Of a stretch of DNA of 64,000 nt, positions 49,756 through 64,000 are shown in pieces. The stretch is from Motacilla alba alba. Its lineage: Eukaryota > Chordata > Aves > Passeriformes > Motacillidae. Location of the stretch: the NCBI RefSeq assembly GCF_015832195.1, contig NC_052031.1, positions 372,001 through 436,000 of the forward strand, given 5' to 3'. Within the stretch, counting starts at the first letter, position 1, and every line of letters starts with the position of its first letter. The notes under the pieces are model-generated. The model was not told the DNA's origin and did not search any database. It saw only the letters and a list, made by a program, of their open reading frames with translations. The translations under genes and the position numbers were made by a program.

Positions 49756-51267
49756 GCGCTGCTTCCCTGTGCTCTCCCTGGGGGGACGGGGATGTGCCTC
49801 CCTGGAATCCCGGCTGTGTCCTCAGGGAAGGGCTGGAGGCTGCTCAGCCCTGCCCTTGGAGTGGGGTGTGCTGCTGTGGGGTACCCCAGGGTGCAGGGGT
49901 GTCCTTGGGACTGTTCTCCCTTTGACTCCTTATCGGGATTTTTCCCCTGCTCTGCCCAGATTGGATTTGGGATTTTGGTGTTCCCAGCCTGGAATAGTCT
50001 CTGGAATTCGGCGGTGTTAATGGATAATTAGTGAATAATTCCCTGTGTTAGGTAACGACACGTGGCAGTGGCAGGAATGGTGCCCTGGCAGCGTTGGACC
50101 AACTCTAACATTCCGTCAGTGAAAGTCTGAGGTCCTTTGGGAGATGGCTTGGATCAGTTCCTGTTGCTTTTGTCTTGGATAACGTTTCTGACTTCATCAG
50201 GAATGCTGTTGGGCTTGGGCTAAGAATGTGATTTTTGCTCCTGGTGTTTCCCTCCGTGGTGGGAAGTTCCAGCAAACCCAGGAGTTTTCCAGGTGTATTT
50301 AGGGCTGAACTGTGGGACAAGGGGAAAAGGAACAATGTGGCTCCTCCCCGGTGGCTTTGCTCGCCTGAACCTCTCTTACCTCATCCAGGAAGGGCTTTGT
50401 GGTGTCCCAGCTCCCACCTGGATTTGTACAGAATTCCTGGTATTCCCAGGTGGTCCTCACCTCTCCCGGCAGTGGGATATTCCCATGCAAACTGTATTTT
50501 TGTATTTGATGCTGATGGGAAGAGAGGGATTTTCCTCTCTCCTGGATTTGGGGCTTTTCTGGAGGGCAGAGCCTTCCCTTCTATTTTTGATTCCCTCACA
50601 CTCCTTGGACAGATGAAAGGAGGGATAAATCCTTTCTCCTGTAATTTTGATGCTCAGAGGTAGTTTTGCAGAACTCTGTAGGAATTCTGGGAATGCTGTA
50701 GGGATTCCCCTGTGGGGGTGGGCTTGGTGCTTTTGGCAGTGAGGGCACTGCCAGAGGATCCCCTTGGCCGGGTCTCATGGATCCCAACGCGAGGATGCAC
50801 AGGCACAGCAAACGTTCTCCTCTCCATGGAAATGCTTCTCCCACTCTCCTCTTTCCCAAACTGCTGCTGGAGAACCTCGAGTGGCCCCTGGGGTGCTGGG
50901 ATTGTGGCAGGGAATCGTGGCTGCTCCGCTGCAGAGCCCAGACCTGGGCCTGGAGTTCCCTTGTTCCACGTTCCTTGTGTGCCTTCCGTGTCCTCCTGTG
51001 AATTCCTGGCTCCCTGGAGTCTGTCCCTGGTCCTTGGAGTCATCCCTTGGTCCTTGCAGTTCCCTGATCCTCACCTCTGTTCCCTGGCCCTCGTGCATTC
51101 CCTGGTCCTTGCAGTCATTCCCTGCTCCTCAGCTCCCTGTCCCCACTCCTGGCACTGACTTTGCATGGACACTTCAGCTCTTTCCCTGCTCCTCTGTGGT
51201 CCCGGAAATGTTCAAACTCCAATCTGTGTCTGATTGGCCATGGCAGAATCTGGAAAGTGGAGAAAAT

Positions 51268-51505
51268 CCCTTCCCTTCCCTTCCCTTCCCTTCCCTTCCC
51301 TTCCCTTCCCTTCCCTTCCCTTCCCTTCCCTTCCCTTCCCTTCCCTTCCCTTCCCTTCCCTTCCCTTCCCTTCCCTTCCCTTCCCTTCCCTTCCCCTTCC
51401 CTTCCCTTCCCTTCCCTTCCCTTCCCCCTTCCCTTCCCTTCCCTTCCCTTCCCTTCCCTCCCCTCCCCTTCCCTCCCCTCCCCTCCCCTTCCCATCCCAT
51501 CCCAT
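51268..51505. repeat. CCCTT pentanucleotide tract
   Basis: About 240 bases of pure pyrimidine TTCCC repeats on the + strand, degenerating to CCCCTCCCCT and then CCCATCCCAT. Confidence 0.97.
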
Positions 51506-51965
51506 GGATCCCATCCCATCCCCTTTTTCCCTGGATCCTGTTAATTAGCGGTTCATTCCCGTGTATCCATCACATCCCTGCCATTCCCGTCCCTGCTCCT
51601 CCCCTCCCTCCAGCCCTGCTGCAGCTGTCCCAGAAAAGGTTCTGCTCCCTCGGACACGTCCAGCTCCGAGGCCCCTTGGATCCAGGAGCTGTTCCAGGGC
51701 ACGGCACTGACCCCACTGGTGGTTCCAGAGCAATCCAAAGCCTTGGATTTAGTCTGGAGGAGCCGCCTCTTCCCATTCCAGCTCGGATCCAGTGCTGCTC
51801 CATCCCAGACCCCAGGAAACAGGAGAATGTCCTGAGCCCGAGCCATGGGTAACAATCATTCCCAATCCCACTGTTCCGAGTGCCTTAACTCCATCCCGAT
51901 CCCAGCAATGGATTTCTGTTCCCTGTGCTCTTCCCCCTGCACCTCACAGCTCCTTATCCCACTGT

Positions 51966-52440
51966 GTGCATCCCAGTGTCCCAGTTCATCCCAGTGTCCC
52001 AGTTCATCCATCCCAGTGTCCCAGTTCATCCCTGTATCCCAGTTCATCCATCCCAGTGTCCCAGTTCATCCCAGTGTCCCAGTTCATCCCACTGTCCCAG
52101 TTCATCCCAGGGTCCCAGTTCGTCCATCCCTGTATCCCAGTTCATCCCAGTGTCCCAGTTTCATCCCTGTATCCCAGTTCATACATCCCAGTGTCCCAGT
52201 TCATCCCACTGTCCCAGTTCGTCCATCCCTGTATCCCAGTTCATCCCAGTGTCCCAGTTCATCCATCCCTGTGTGCCAGTTCATCCCAGTGTCCCAGTCA
52301 GCCCATCCCAGTGTCCCAATTCATCCCAGAGTCCCAGTTCCCCCATCCCAGTGTCCCAGTTCATCCCAGTGTCCCAGTGTCCCAGTTCATCCCAGTGTGA
52401 TCCCAGTTGATCCCAGTGCCCAGTTCATCCCAGTGTCCCC
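51966..52440. repeat. 18-bp minisatellite, about 26 copies
   Basis: Unit CAGTTCATCCCAGTGTCC with CATCCCTGTATCC variants. Confidence 0.95.
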
Positions 52441-53454
52441 AGGGAGCTGCAGGCAGAGCCAGTTGGGATTTGGCCTCGGGAGCCCCAGGGCCCGTTCCTG
52501 CCCTTCCCCTGGGCTGGGGATGTGAGGAGGCTGTTGGGGAGCGGGGCCCTGTCAGAATCCCACGGAACAGGAGGAAAGCATCCCTGGGAATGCTGAGCTC
52601 CCGGGGTTCCCCTGGGGCCCTGCAGGGAGAGGCTGATCCTGTCCCAGGATAATGGAGATCTGCGGGAGTGGGCAGTGGGGCAGGGAATGGGAATTCTGTG
52701 TCCATGTCCCGTCTGCTCCAGAGGGATCCCGGACTCCAGCCTGGCCATCAGAGTTGTCTCCGAGTAGGACAGAAACCGGGCTAAAAGCACCAGAAAGGAA
52801 GGATTATTCCTGATTTTCTGATGGAATGGAATTGGTGTTTAATCCAAAATATTTTATTATTTAATGGAGTTTAAATGAAAACTTCCCGGACCTGTAAATA
52901 TTCCCCCCCTTGGATATAAACATTCCCCTGCTGGGTTTGGGGTTTGTGGAATGGAAAGGGATTTTCTGCCAGACAGTCCCAGAGAATTCCCTGATGAGCT
53001 TTTCCCTCCTAAAATTGTCCTTCTGTCCCCTGGCAGCCGACAGTGGCGAACGTCGGGAATGCTCCAGGCTCCCGAGTGGAGGGGCAGGGCTGGGATCCAC
53101 CCTGGAACCCGGACCCGGGCACCGAGGGAGGGCTGCAGTTAGGAATTCCCTGCCTTGGGTTGGGGTTTCCCTGGCTGGGATCCCCCTCTTCCTGTTTGGG
53201 ATCAAAGGACACACCGCGGGGCCGGAGCAGCCGGCTGTCCCGGCTTTATGGATGTATGGATTTATGGCTGATTCAGGAACAGGACCTGACCCCCCACCCC
53301 CATTCCCAGGGGAGCTGGAATCTTGCCTGTGGGTTTCCCCTTTGGCTGAGGCTGTGACTCGAGGGTGGGACCATGAGACTGATGAGGAGAGGCCTTGGGA
53401 TGAAAATCCTTGGGATTTCAGGGAAGGAGGTGGTTGGCTTCTCCCCCAGCCTTG

Positions 53455-53880
53455 GGGACAGGCAGGAGCATTCAGAGGGCATGGATCCATGGAGTGAGGG
53501 CAGCGGGGACACTGGGGACAGGCAGGAGCATTCCCGAGGGGATGGATCCATGGAGTGAGGGCAGCGGGGACACTGGGGACAGGCAGGAGCATTCCCGAGG
53601 GGATGGATCCATGGAGTGAGGGCAGTGGGGACACTGGGGACAGGCAGGAGCGTTCCCGAGGAGATGGATCCATGGAGTGAGGGCAGTGGGGACACTGGGG
53701 ACAGGCAGGAGCGTTCCGAGGGGATGGATCCATGGAGTGAGGGCAGCGGGGACACTGGGGACAGGAGGCAGGGGAGCGTTGGGGACAGGCAGGAGCCAGA
53801 GGGGGGATGGATCCATGGGGACAGGCAGGAGTGAGGGGATGGCATAGTGAGGGCAGCGGGGACACTGGGGACAGGCAGGA
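53455..53880. repeat. About 61-bp minisatellite, 7 copies
   Basis: Unit GGGGACAGGCAGGAGCATTC then GGGGATGGATCCATGGAGTG; the last two copies are rearranged. Confidence 0.95.
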
Positions 53881-54616
53881 GGATGCCGGTGGCAGCAGGA
53901 GCTGCTCTGAGCACGTCCCTGCCTTCTCCTTCCCTCCCCACGCTCCCATTCCCAGTGTTTGCTGTAAATAGGGAATATTTATAAAAATTTATTGCAGAGA
54001 TTTCTAAACTCACCTGAATCCCGTTTTTCCCAGAGCTTTTGGCTTTGCTGGGATCTCCTGGAGCAGGAGATTTGCACCTTCCCGATGGGCTCCGGCGTCA
54101 GTACAAATCAACCCAATCCCAATCCCAGTCCCAGGTGCTGGGCAGGGCTGGGAATTCCAGGAGTCCCAGGGCTGGGAATGGAGCGACTCCTTCCCTCAGT
54201 TTTACCCCTGTTGCAGTTTCTCCGGGCGGGAGAGGCTGTTCCAGGCTGTGTCCCTGGCGCTCTCGGAGCTCGTGGATTTTCCCTTTTCCTTGTTTCTGTC
54301 TTTGCCTTCCATGTCCATCCCGGCTGCGGCGGCAGTGGAGGGGCATTTGGGTGGAAATGTGGAGTTTTCCAGGCATTCTCCTTGATGTGATGTTTTCCAA
54401 ACCCTTCCTTTATCCCTCCTGAGTCCCGGGATCCGCGTGGCCGGGGGGTGATCCCAGCTGGCGCATCCTGGTCCCCAGGGGTTCCTGGTGGTTTTCCCTG
54501 GAGAATTTGCTCCAGCAAATCCCTCCTTGGCTCCGCTTTCCCGCCGGGCTGCTCCGTCCATCCGCACTCGGAGTGTTCCATGTTTGCTGTTCGGTTGGAG
54601 CCTCTGGAGCTGCTTT

Positions 54617-54655
54617 TCCAGGGCTTTTCCAGGGCTTTTCCAGGGCTTTTCCTTG
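54617..54655. repeat. 13-bp tandem, 3-4 copies
   Basis: Unit TTTTCCAGGGC repeated (TTCCAGGGCTTTTCCAGGGC). Confidence 0.85.
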
Positions 54656-55617
54656 CCTTGCAGGGGCTGGCTGGGAGCATTGGGCTCTGTGACTGTTAGC
54701 ACAAACCATGGATCCGTCCCCCGGGGCTGCCGGCGCCCCAGAACCCCAGGCTGATCTAGAGACCCGAGCCAGGCTGTTTGTTGGGAACAATTCCGGATCT
54801 CCAGGAGAGCTTCTGGGAGCACAGCGGGGCCTGGGGCTGGCAGGGCCATCCAGGCATCCCCGAGGGAGCGGGTTCTGACCGGGCTCCGTGCCCATCCCAG
54901 GCCGTGCCTGGCTCCTAGCCTTGGCTCATTTTGGGAAAAGGCCTTGGGAATGGCACCTCTGCCATCTCCGCGTCCCGGCTGAGGCAGAGCTGCTTCCGGG
55001 CTGTGGGGTGGGAGCTGGAGCTTCCCTGAGCGCAGGAGATGCCGTGAGTCCAACAGCCCGGTGCGGGGAGGCGCTGCTGCCGTGGGTGGGGATTCCCGGA
55101 TTCGGGAAGGTTGCAGGGGGGTCCCCAGCCCGAGCCCGGATTTTCAGCTCGCTCTGCTCCCCCTCCTCCCGCTCCTCCCAAACCCTGCCGTGGTGTCCCG
55201 AGCCGAGTCCCCTGAAAACCTGCGCTGGCAGCGGGGCCATCCCCAGTTCCCAGGGAGTTCCCGAGGGATGGGAGTGTCCCGGCGAGCGGCGAGCGGGGGC
55301 ACTCGATGCCTTTCTCCACAGCCACCGGCCCCGCAAAGCAATAAAACCACGGAGGGGCCGCGGGGAGAGCCCGGGATCCGCTCCCGGCCCCGGGCGGGCA
55401 CGAGGGCGCTGCCGGGGGAGCCTTCTCACGATGCCAACTGCCCTTAAACTGGGATCCGGGTCTTTGTAAGCAATGTCTGTGTATTATGTGTAAATATGAG
55501 GGACAAATTTGAAATTACTGCCTTTTCCCTGTTTATTTTTCTGAGTAATTCCAGATGTACTTTAGTCTCTCTACTGTCAAAACTTTTATATTGTAAATCT
55601 GATGCTGGTGGCTTTTT

Positions 55618-55735
55618 TGGTTATTTTGGTTTTTTTTTGGTTTTGGTTTTTTGTTTTGTTTTTTTTTTTTTTTTTTTTGTAAAAAAGCGACCAAAAAAGA
55701 AAAAAAAAAAAAAAGAAAATAAGAAAAAGGAAAAA
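55618..55735. repeat. T-rich tract followed by A-rich tract
   Basis: About 60 bases of T/G sequence next to about 50 bases of A-rich sequence, inside the candidate distal 3' UTR. The transcript could fold into a long A:U hairpin here. Confidence 0.85.
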
Positions 55736-55786
55736 AACTCTGCATCTCTCTATGTTGTCAGTTTTAGGCTGTAAATTCCAACTATC

Positions 55787-55792
55787 AATAAA
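55787..55792 (+). promoter_or_regulatory. Poly(A) signal AATAAA, distal
   Basis: Canonical hexamer in an AT-rich, UTR-like tract, followed 20-30 bases later by a TG-rich segment (GTGCCAGTGCTGGG). It is the last + strand signal before the convergent SBF1 end. Confidence 0.65.
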
Positions 55793-55889
55793 AGCTCAAA
55801 ATTCACGTGCCAGTGCTGGGTTCCTCCATGCTGCAGGACACGCTGAGGGGGCTCTGGGATGGTGGGGGCCAGGAGCGGGGCTGGACTCC

Positions 55890-56115
55890 TGCTGGAATCA
55901 TGGAACCCCTGAGGCTGGAAAAGCCCTCCCAGCCCCCGCTGTGCCCAACCTGCACCTTGTCCCCAGCCCAGAGCCCCGAGTGCCACCTCCAGAGTGCCCT
56001 GGACACCTCCAGGGATGGGCACCCCAAACCCCCGGGCAGCCCCAGCCAAGGCCTGAGCCCTTTCCATGGGGAGATTCCTGCTGGCCCAGCCGGAGGCCGC
56101 TCCCTCTGCTCCTGT
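55890..56115 (-). mobile_element. CR1, subfamily B, between the convergent gene ends
   Basis: Reverse copy GAGGCTGGAAAAGCCCTCCC through CATGGGGAGATTCCTGCTGG. It fills most of the short gap between the distal + strand poly(A) signal and the SBF1 poly(A) signal. Confidence 0.82.
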
Positions 56116-56269
56116 GGGGCCGGAGCGGTGGCAGCTGGAGCAGGAGCGGGCGGGACAGAGCAGAGGTTCCTGTGCCAGGATCCCCGGAGCCCGTCCCGTG
56201 CTGGCCCGAGGCTCTGCCCTGCGTCCCGGCGCTCAGCAAGGCAAAAGGAGCGTCTCTCATATTAATTTT

Positions 56270-56275
56270 TTTATT
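56270..56275 (-). promoter_or_regulatory. SBF1: SBF1 poly(A) signal (AATAAA on - strand)
   Basis: TTTATT on the + strand, which is AATAAA on the - strand, about 1.9 kb beyond the SBF1 stop. The flanking - strand sequence (TGTACATTGTGTC, TTGTATTTGTGCC) is AT-rich and UTR-like, unlike the GC-rich sequence on both sides. Confidence 0.75.
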
Positions 56276-56711
56276 AAATTCGTTAGTTTTCTCTTTATAG
56301 AATAACCTTTTCCTCTAGGCACAAATACAATACAAGGACTCTGCATGTTTGACACAATGTACAGAAACTTCAATAATCTACAACTGCTGGGGTAAGTTAC
56401 AAAACCTCCGTGTGACACCTGCGCAGCCGGGGGGTGCAGAGGAACGGGGCGACTGTACAAAGAGCTCTGCGCCGAAATAAAACGCTGCACTGTAAAAACG
56501 AGACGGGTGGAGGGGCCGGCGGAGCTGGGGGGGTCAGTCCTGGGGGTGCTGGGGGGTCCCGGGCGGCAGTGGGGCCCTGTGACCCCACGGTGCCCTCTGG
56601 GGCCCCCCACGCCGAGCCCCCAGTTCACACCAGGGCGGGGACGGGGGGGCGGCAGGAGCCGTTCGGTACCGAGAGCCACCCCCACACCGAGGGGCAGCAG
56701 CAGCGGGGGAC

Positions 56712-56957
56712 AGCGGGGCTGGGACAGGGACAGCAGGGCTGGGACAGGGACAGCGGGGCTGGGACAGGGACAGGGACAGGGGAACAGGGACAGTGGGGCT
56801 GGGACAGGGACAGCGGGACTGGGACAGGGACAGCGGGGCTGGGACAGGGACAGGGACAGCGGGGCTGGGACAGGGACAGGGGGACAGGGACAGGGGGGCT
56901 GGGACAGGGACAGGGGGACAGGGACAGGGACAGCAGGGCTGGGACAGGGACAGGAGC
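56712..56957. repeat. GGCTGGGACAGGGACAGC minisatellite in SBF1 3' UTR
   Basis: About 12 units of 18-24 bases. In the SBF1 mRNA sense it is C-rich (GCTGTCCCTGTCCCAGCC). Confidence 0.93.
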
Positions 56958-57504
56958 TGCTCCCCTGGGCCCCCTGGGCTGGGCACAGGCAGAGCACAAA
57001 GGGGGCACCCGGGGGGGGTTGGAGGGAGGAGAGCCCTGAGGGGGTGGGGGTGTGTGACCTGTGCAAAGGAGAGCCTGCAGAGACCAGGTGGCACTTGCAG
57101 GGCCACTGCCCCAGCCCTGTCCCAGCCCGCGTGGCTTCAGCCAGAGGGGACCCTCATCCCGGGGCTGGTCTGGTCCCCACCCCCCGGGAGGGGACAGAGG
57201 GGCACCCAGGAGGCTGCAGCATTTGGCACCGCCCGCAGGGAATGTGCCCCCCGGGACAGCCAGCCTGGAGGCAGAGACTGTCCCTGCCAGCACAGGGACC
57301 CCAGCAGGACAGGGACCCCCGGGCCACAGCCCCAGGAGCCTCCTGCCACGGCCACACCCCCCCAGGGACACGGAGCCAGCACCTGCAGCATCCCAACATT
57401 CCCAGCATTCCCGTTCCTGCGCACAGCTGGGAGCGGCTCCAGGCTGGGACACGACACGGGATGGTCCCGGTGCTCCACGCTGTCCCCCTGTCCCCTCTGC
57501 CATG

Positions 57505-57716
57505 CCCTGAGCTGCAGGGCTCCGTCCCTTCTGCCCTCCCTGAGCTGCAGGGCTCTGTCCCCTCTGCCATCCCTGAGATGCAGGGCTCCGTCCCCTCTGC
57601 CATCCCGAGCTGCAGGGCTCTGTCCCCTCCGCCATCCCTGAGCTGCAGGGCTCTGTCCCCTCCGCCATCCCGAGCTGCCGGGCTCTGTCCCCTCCGCCAT
57701 CCCGAGCTGCAGGTCC
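57505..57716. repeat. 32-33 bp minisatellite in SBF1 3' UTR, about 7 copies
   Basis: Unit GAGCTGCAGGGCTCTGTCCC then CTCTGCCATCC. Confidence 0.93.
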
Positions 57717-58163
57717 CGGGTCCCGGCTCCGGCGGGGCGGGAGTGGAGCCCAGGACTCGCTCCCAGGCCGGGAGGGGCAGGGCAGGTTGCGGGGGGCTCT
57801 GGCAGACATGCGGGGGGCAGGACGAGGGGGCAGCTCTGCCTCCCGAGCAGCGGGGGGTGGGGGTGGGGGGTGCAGGACCCTCTGCCCAGGGAGCCGGAGC
57901 GGGGCTGGGGCACACGGAGGACACGGGGTCACGACACGGCTCAGACGGGGCCGGGGGCGGGCCGGGGCCCCCGCCCGCTTCAACGCGAGGAATCCCTCCC
58001 TGCGCCACCCCAGCCCGGACACGCCCGTCCTGCCCGGCGGGCGGGAGGAAGGGCCGCTCCTCCTCTCCCTCAGTCCCGGGCTCGGCCCGGAGCCCGGCGC
58101 TGCCTCTGCTCCCGCTGCGGGCCCGGCAGCCGTGCCTGGAATTGCGGCTCCGCTGAGCCGGGC

Positions 58164-64000
<5,837 letters not shown>

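Larger units (their letters stand above)
45466..55321. other. Gene-poor stretch between PPP6R2 proximal end and distal terminus
   Basis: Nearly 10 kb with no exon-like conserved coding sequence. It contains short tandem arrays at 45975, 47183, 49250, 49493, 51268, 51966, 53455 and 54617. It could be a PPP6R2 terminal intron, a very long 3' UTR, or intergenic DNA. Long open frames here fall in tandem repeats. Confidence 0.6.
55322..55810 (+). other. Candidate distal last exon / distal 3' UTR of PPP6R2
   Basis: A CTTTCTCCACAG acceptor is followed by about 150 bases of CpG-rich sequence. AT-rich, UTR-like sequence then runs to an AATAAA at 55787. Spliced from coding exon 21 (phase 2), it would read SHRPRKAIKPRRG and stay open to a TAA at 55467-55469, giving a basic alternative C-terminus. 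It could equally be the far end of a long 3' UTR or a separate non-coding transcript. In human the PPP6R2 and SBF1 ends almost touch, which fits a PPP6R2 end here. No transcript evidence is available. Confidence 0.45.
56250..58163 (-). other. SBF1: SBF1 3' UTR
   Basis: Lies between the stop codon (58164-58166) and the inferred cleavage site near 56250. It contains two minisatellites (56712-56957 and 57505-57716) and is very GC-rich until the last 200 bases. I assume no intron; none is obvious. Confidence 0.65.

Noticed and set aside
51174..51519. Glu-Gly-Lys-Arg rich frames
   Set aside because: Translation of the CCCTT tract.
45466..55321. A third protein gene between PPP6R2 and SBF1
   Set aside because: No conserved exon with matching splice phases was found; human has no gene here and the open frames are repeat-driven.
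56507..58156. 549-codon + strand frame opposite the SBF1 3' UTR
   Set aside because: Spans two minisatellites, with no conserved domain, and the other strand is a well-supported UTR.

Overview
The window is vertebrate nuclear DNA, almost certainly from a bird. The genes are split into short exons with GT-AG introns. The spaces between them are packed with fragments of CR1, the dominant LINE of avian genomes, and with many GC-rich minisatellites. The species cannot be told from the sequence. The small, repeat-rich introns and the GC-rich, CpG-containing exons suggest a gene-dense or subtelomeric part of a bird chromosome.

Two protein genes face each other tail to tail. PPP6R2 (regulatory subunit 2 of protein phosphatase 6, SAPS family) lies on the + strand. 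All 22 coding exons could be joined by hand from 13778 to 44959. The phases agree throughout and give 2769 nt, or 922 codons plus a stop. SBF1 (MTMR5, myotubularin-related pseudophosphatase with DENN and PH domains) lies on the - strand. Its last 13 coding exons run from 63256 down to the stop at 58164, and a further exon appears to end exactly at the window edge (64000). They encode the myotubularin-like pseudophosphatase domain, the coiled coil and the C-terminal PH domain. The same tail-to-tail pair occurs at human 22q13.33, which supports PPP6R2 rather than PPP6R1 or PPP6R3.

Layout: 1-13758 is non-coding, probably the 5' UTR intron of PPP6R2, with CR1 copies and three minisatellites. 13759-44959 is PPP6R2. 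44960-45465 is its proximal 3' UTR with two AATAAA signals. 45466-55320 has no convincing gene and holds several tandem arrays. 55322-55810 looks like a distal 3' end, probably an alternative last exon or 3' UTR of PPP6R2. About 440 bp containing one CR1 fragment separate it from the SBF1 poly(A) signal at 56270-56275. 56250-58163 is the SBF1 3' UTR, with two minisatellites. 58164-64000 is SBF1.

The two proteins are not known to act together. PPP6R2 directs the PP6 catalytic subunit to substrates. SBF1 is a catalytically dead myotubularin that partners active myotubularins and carries a DENN module. I found no operon-like, CRISPR, phage or other novel system. The real points of interest are gene-structural: a probable GC-AG intron in SBF1, a phase-symmetric 78-nt cassette exon, degenerate catalytic residues, a possible distal PPP6R2 terminus, and an unusual density of minisatellites starting or ending within tens of bases of splice sites.
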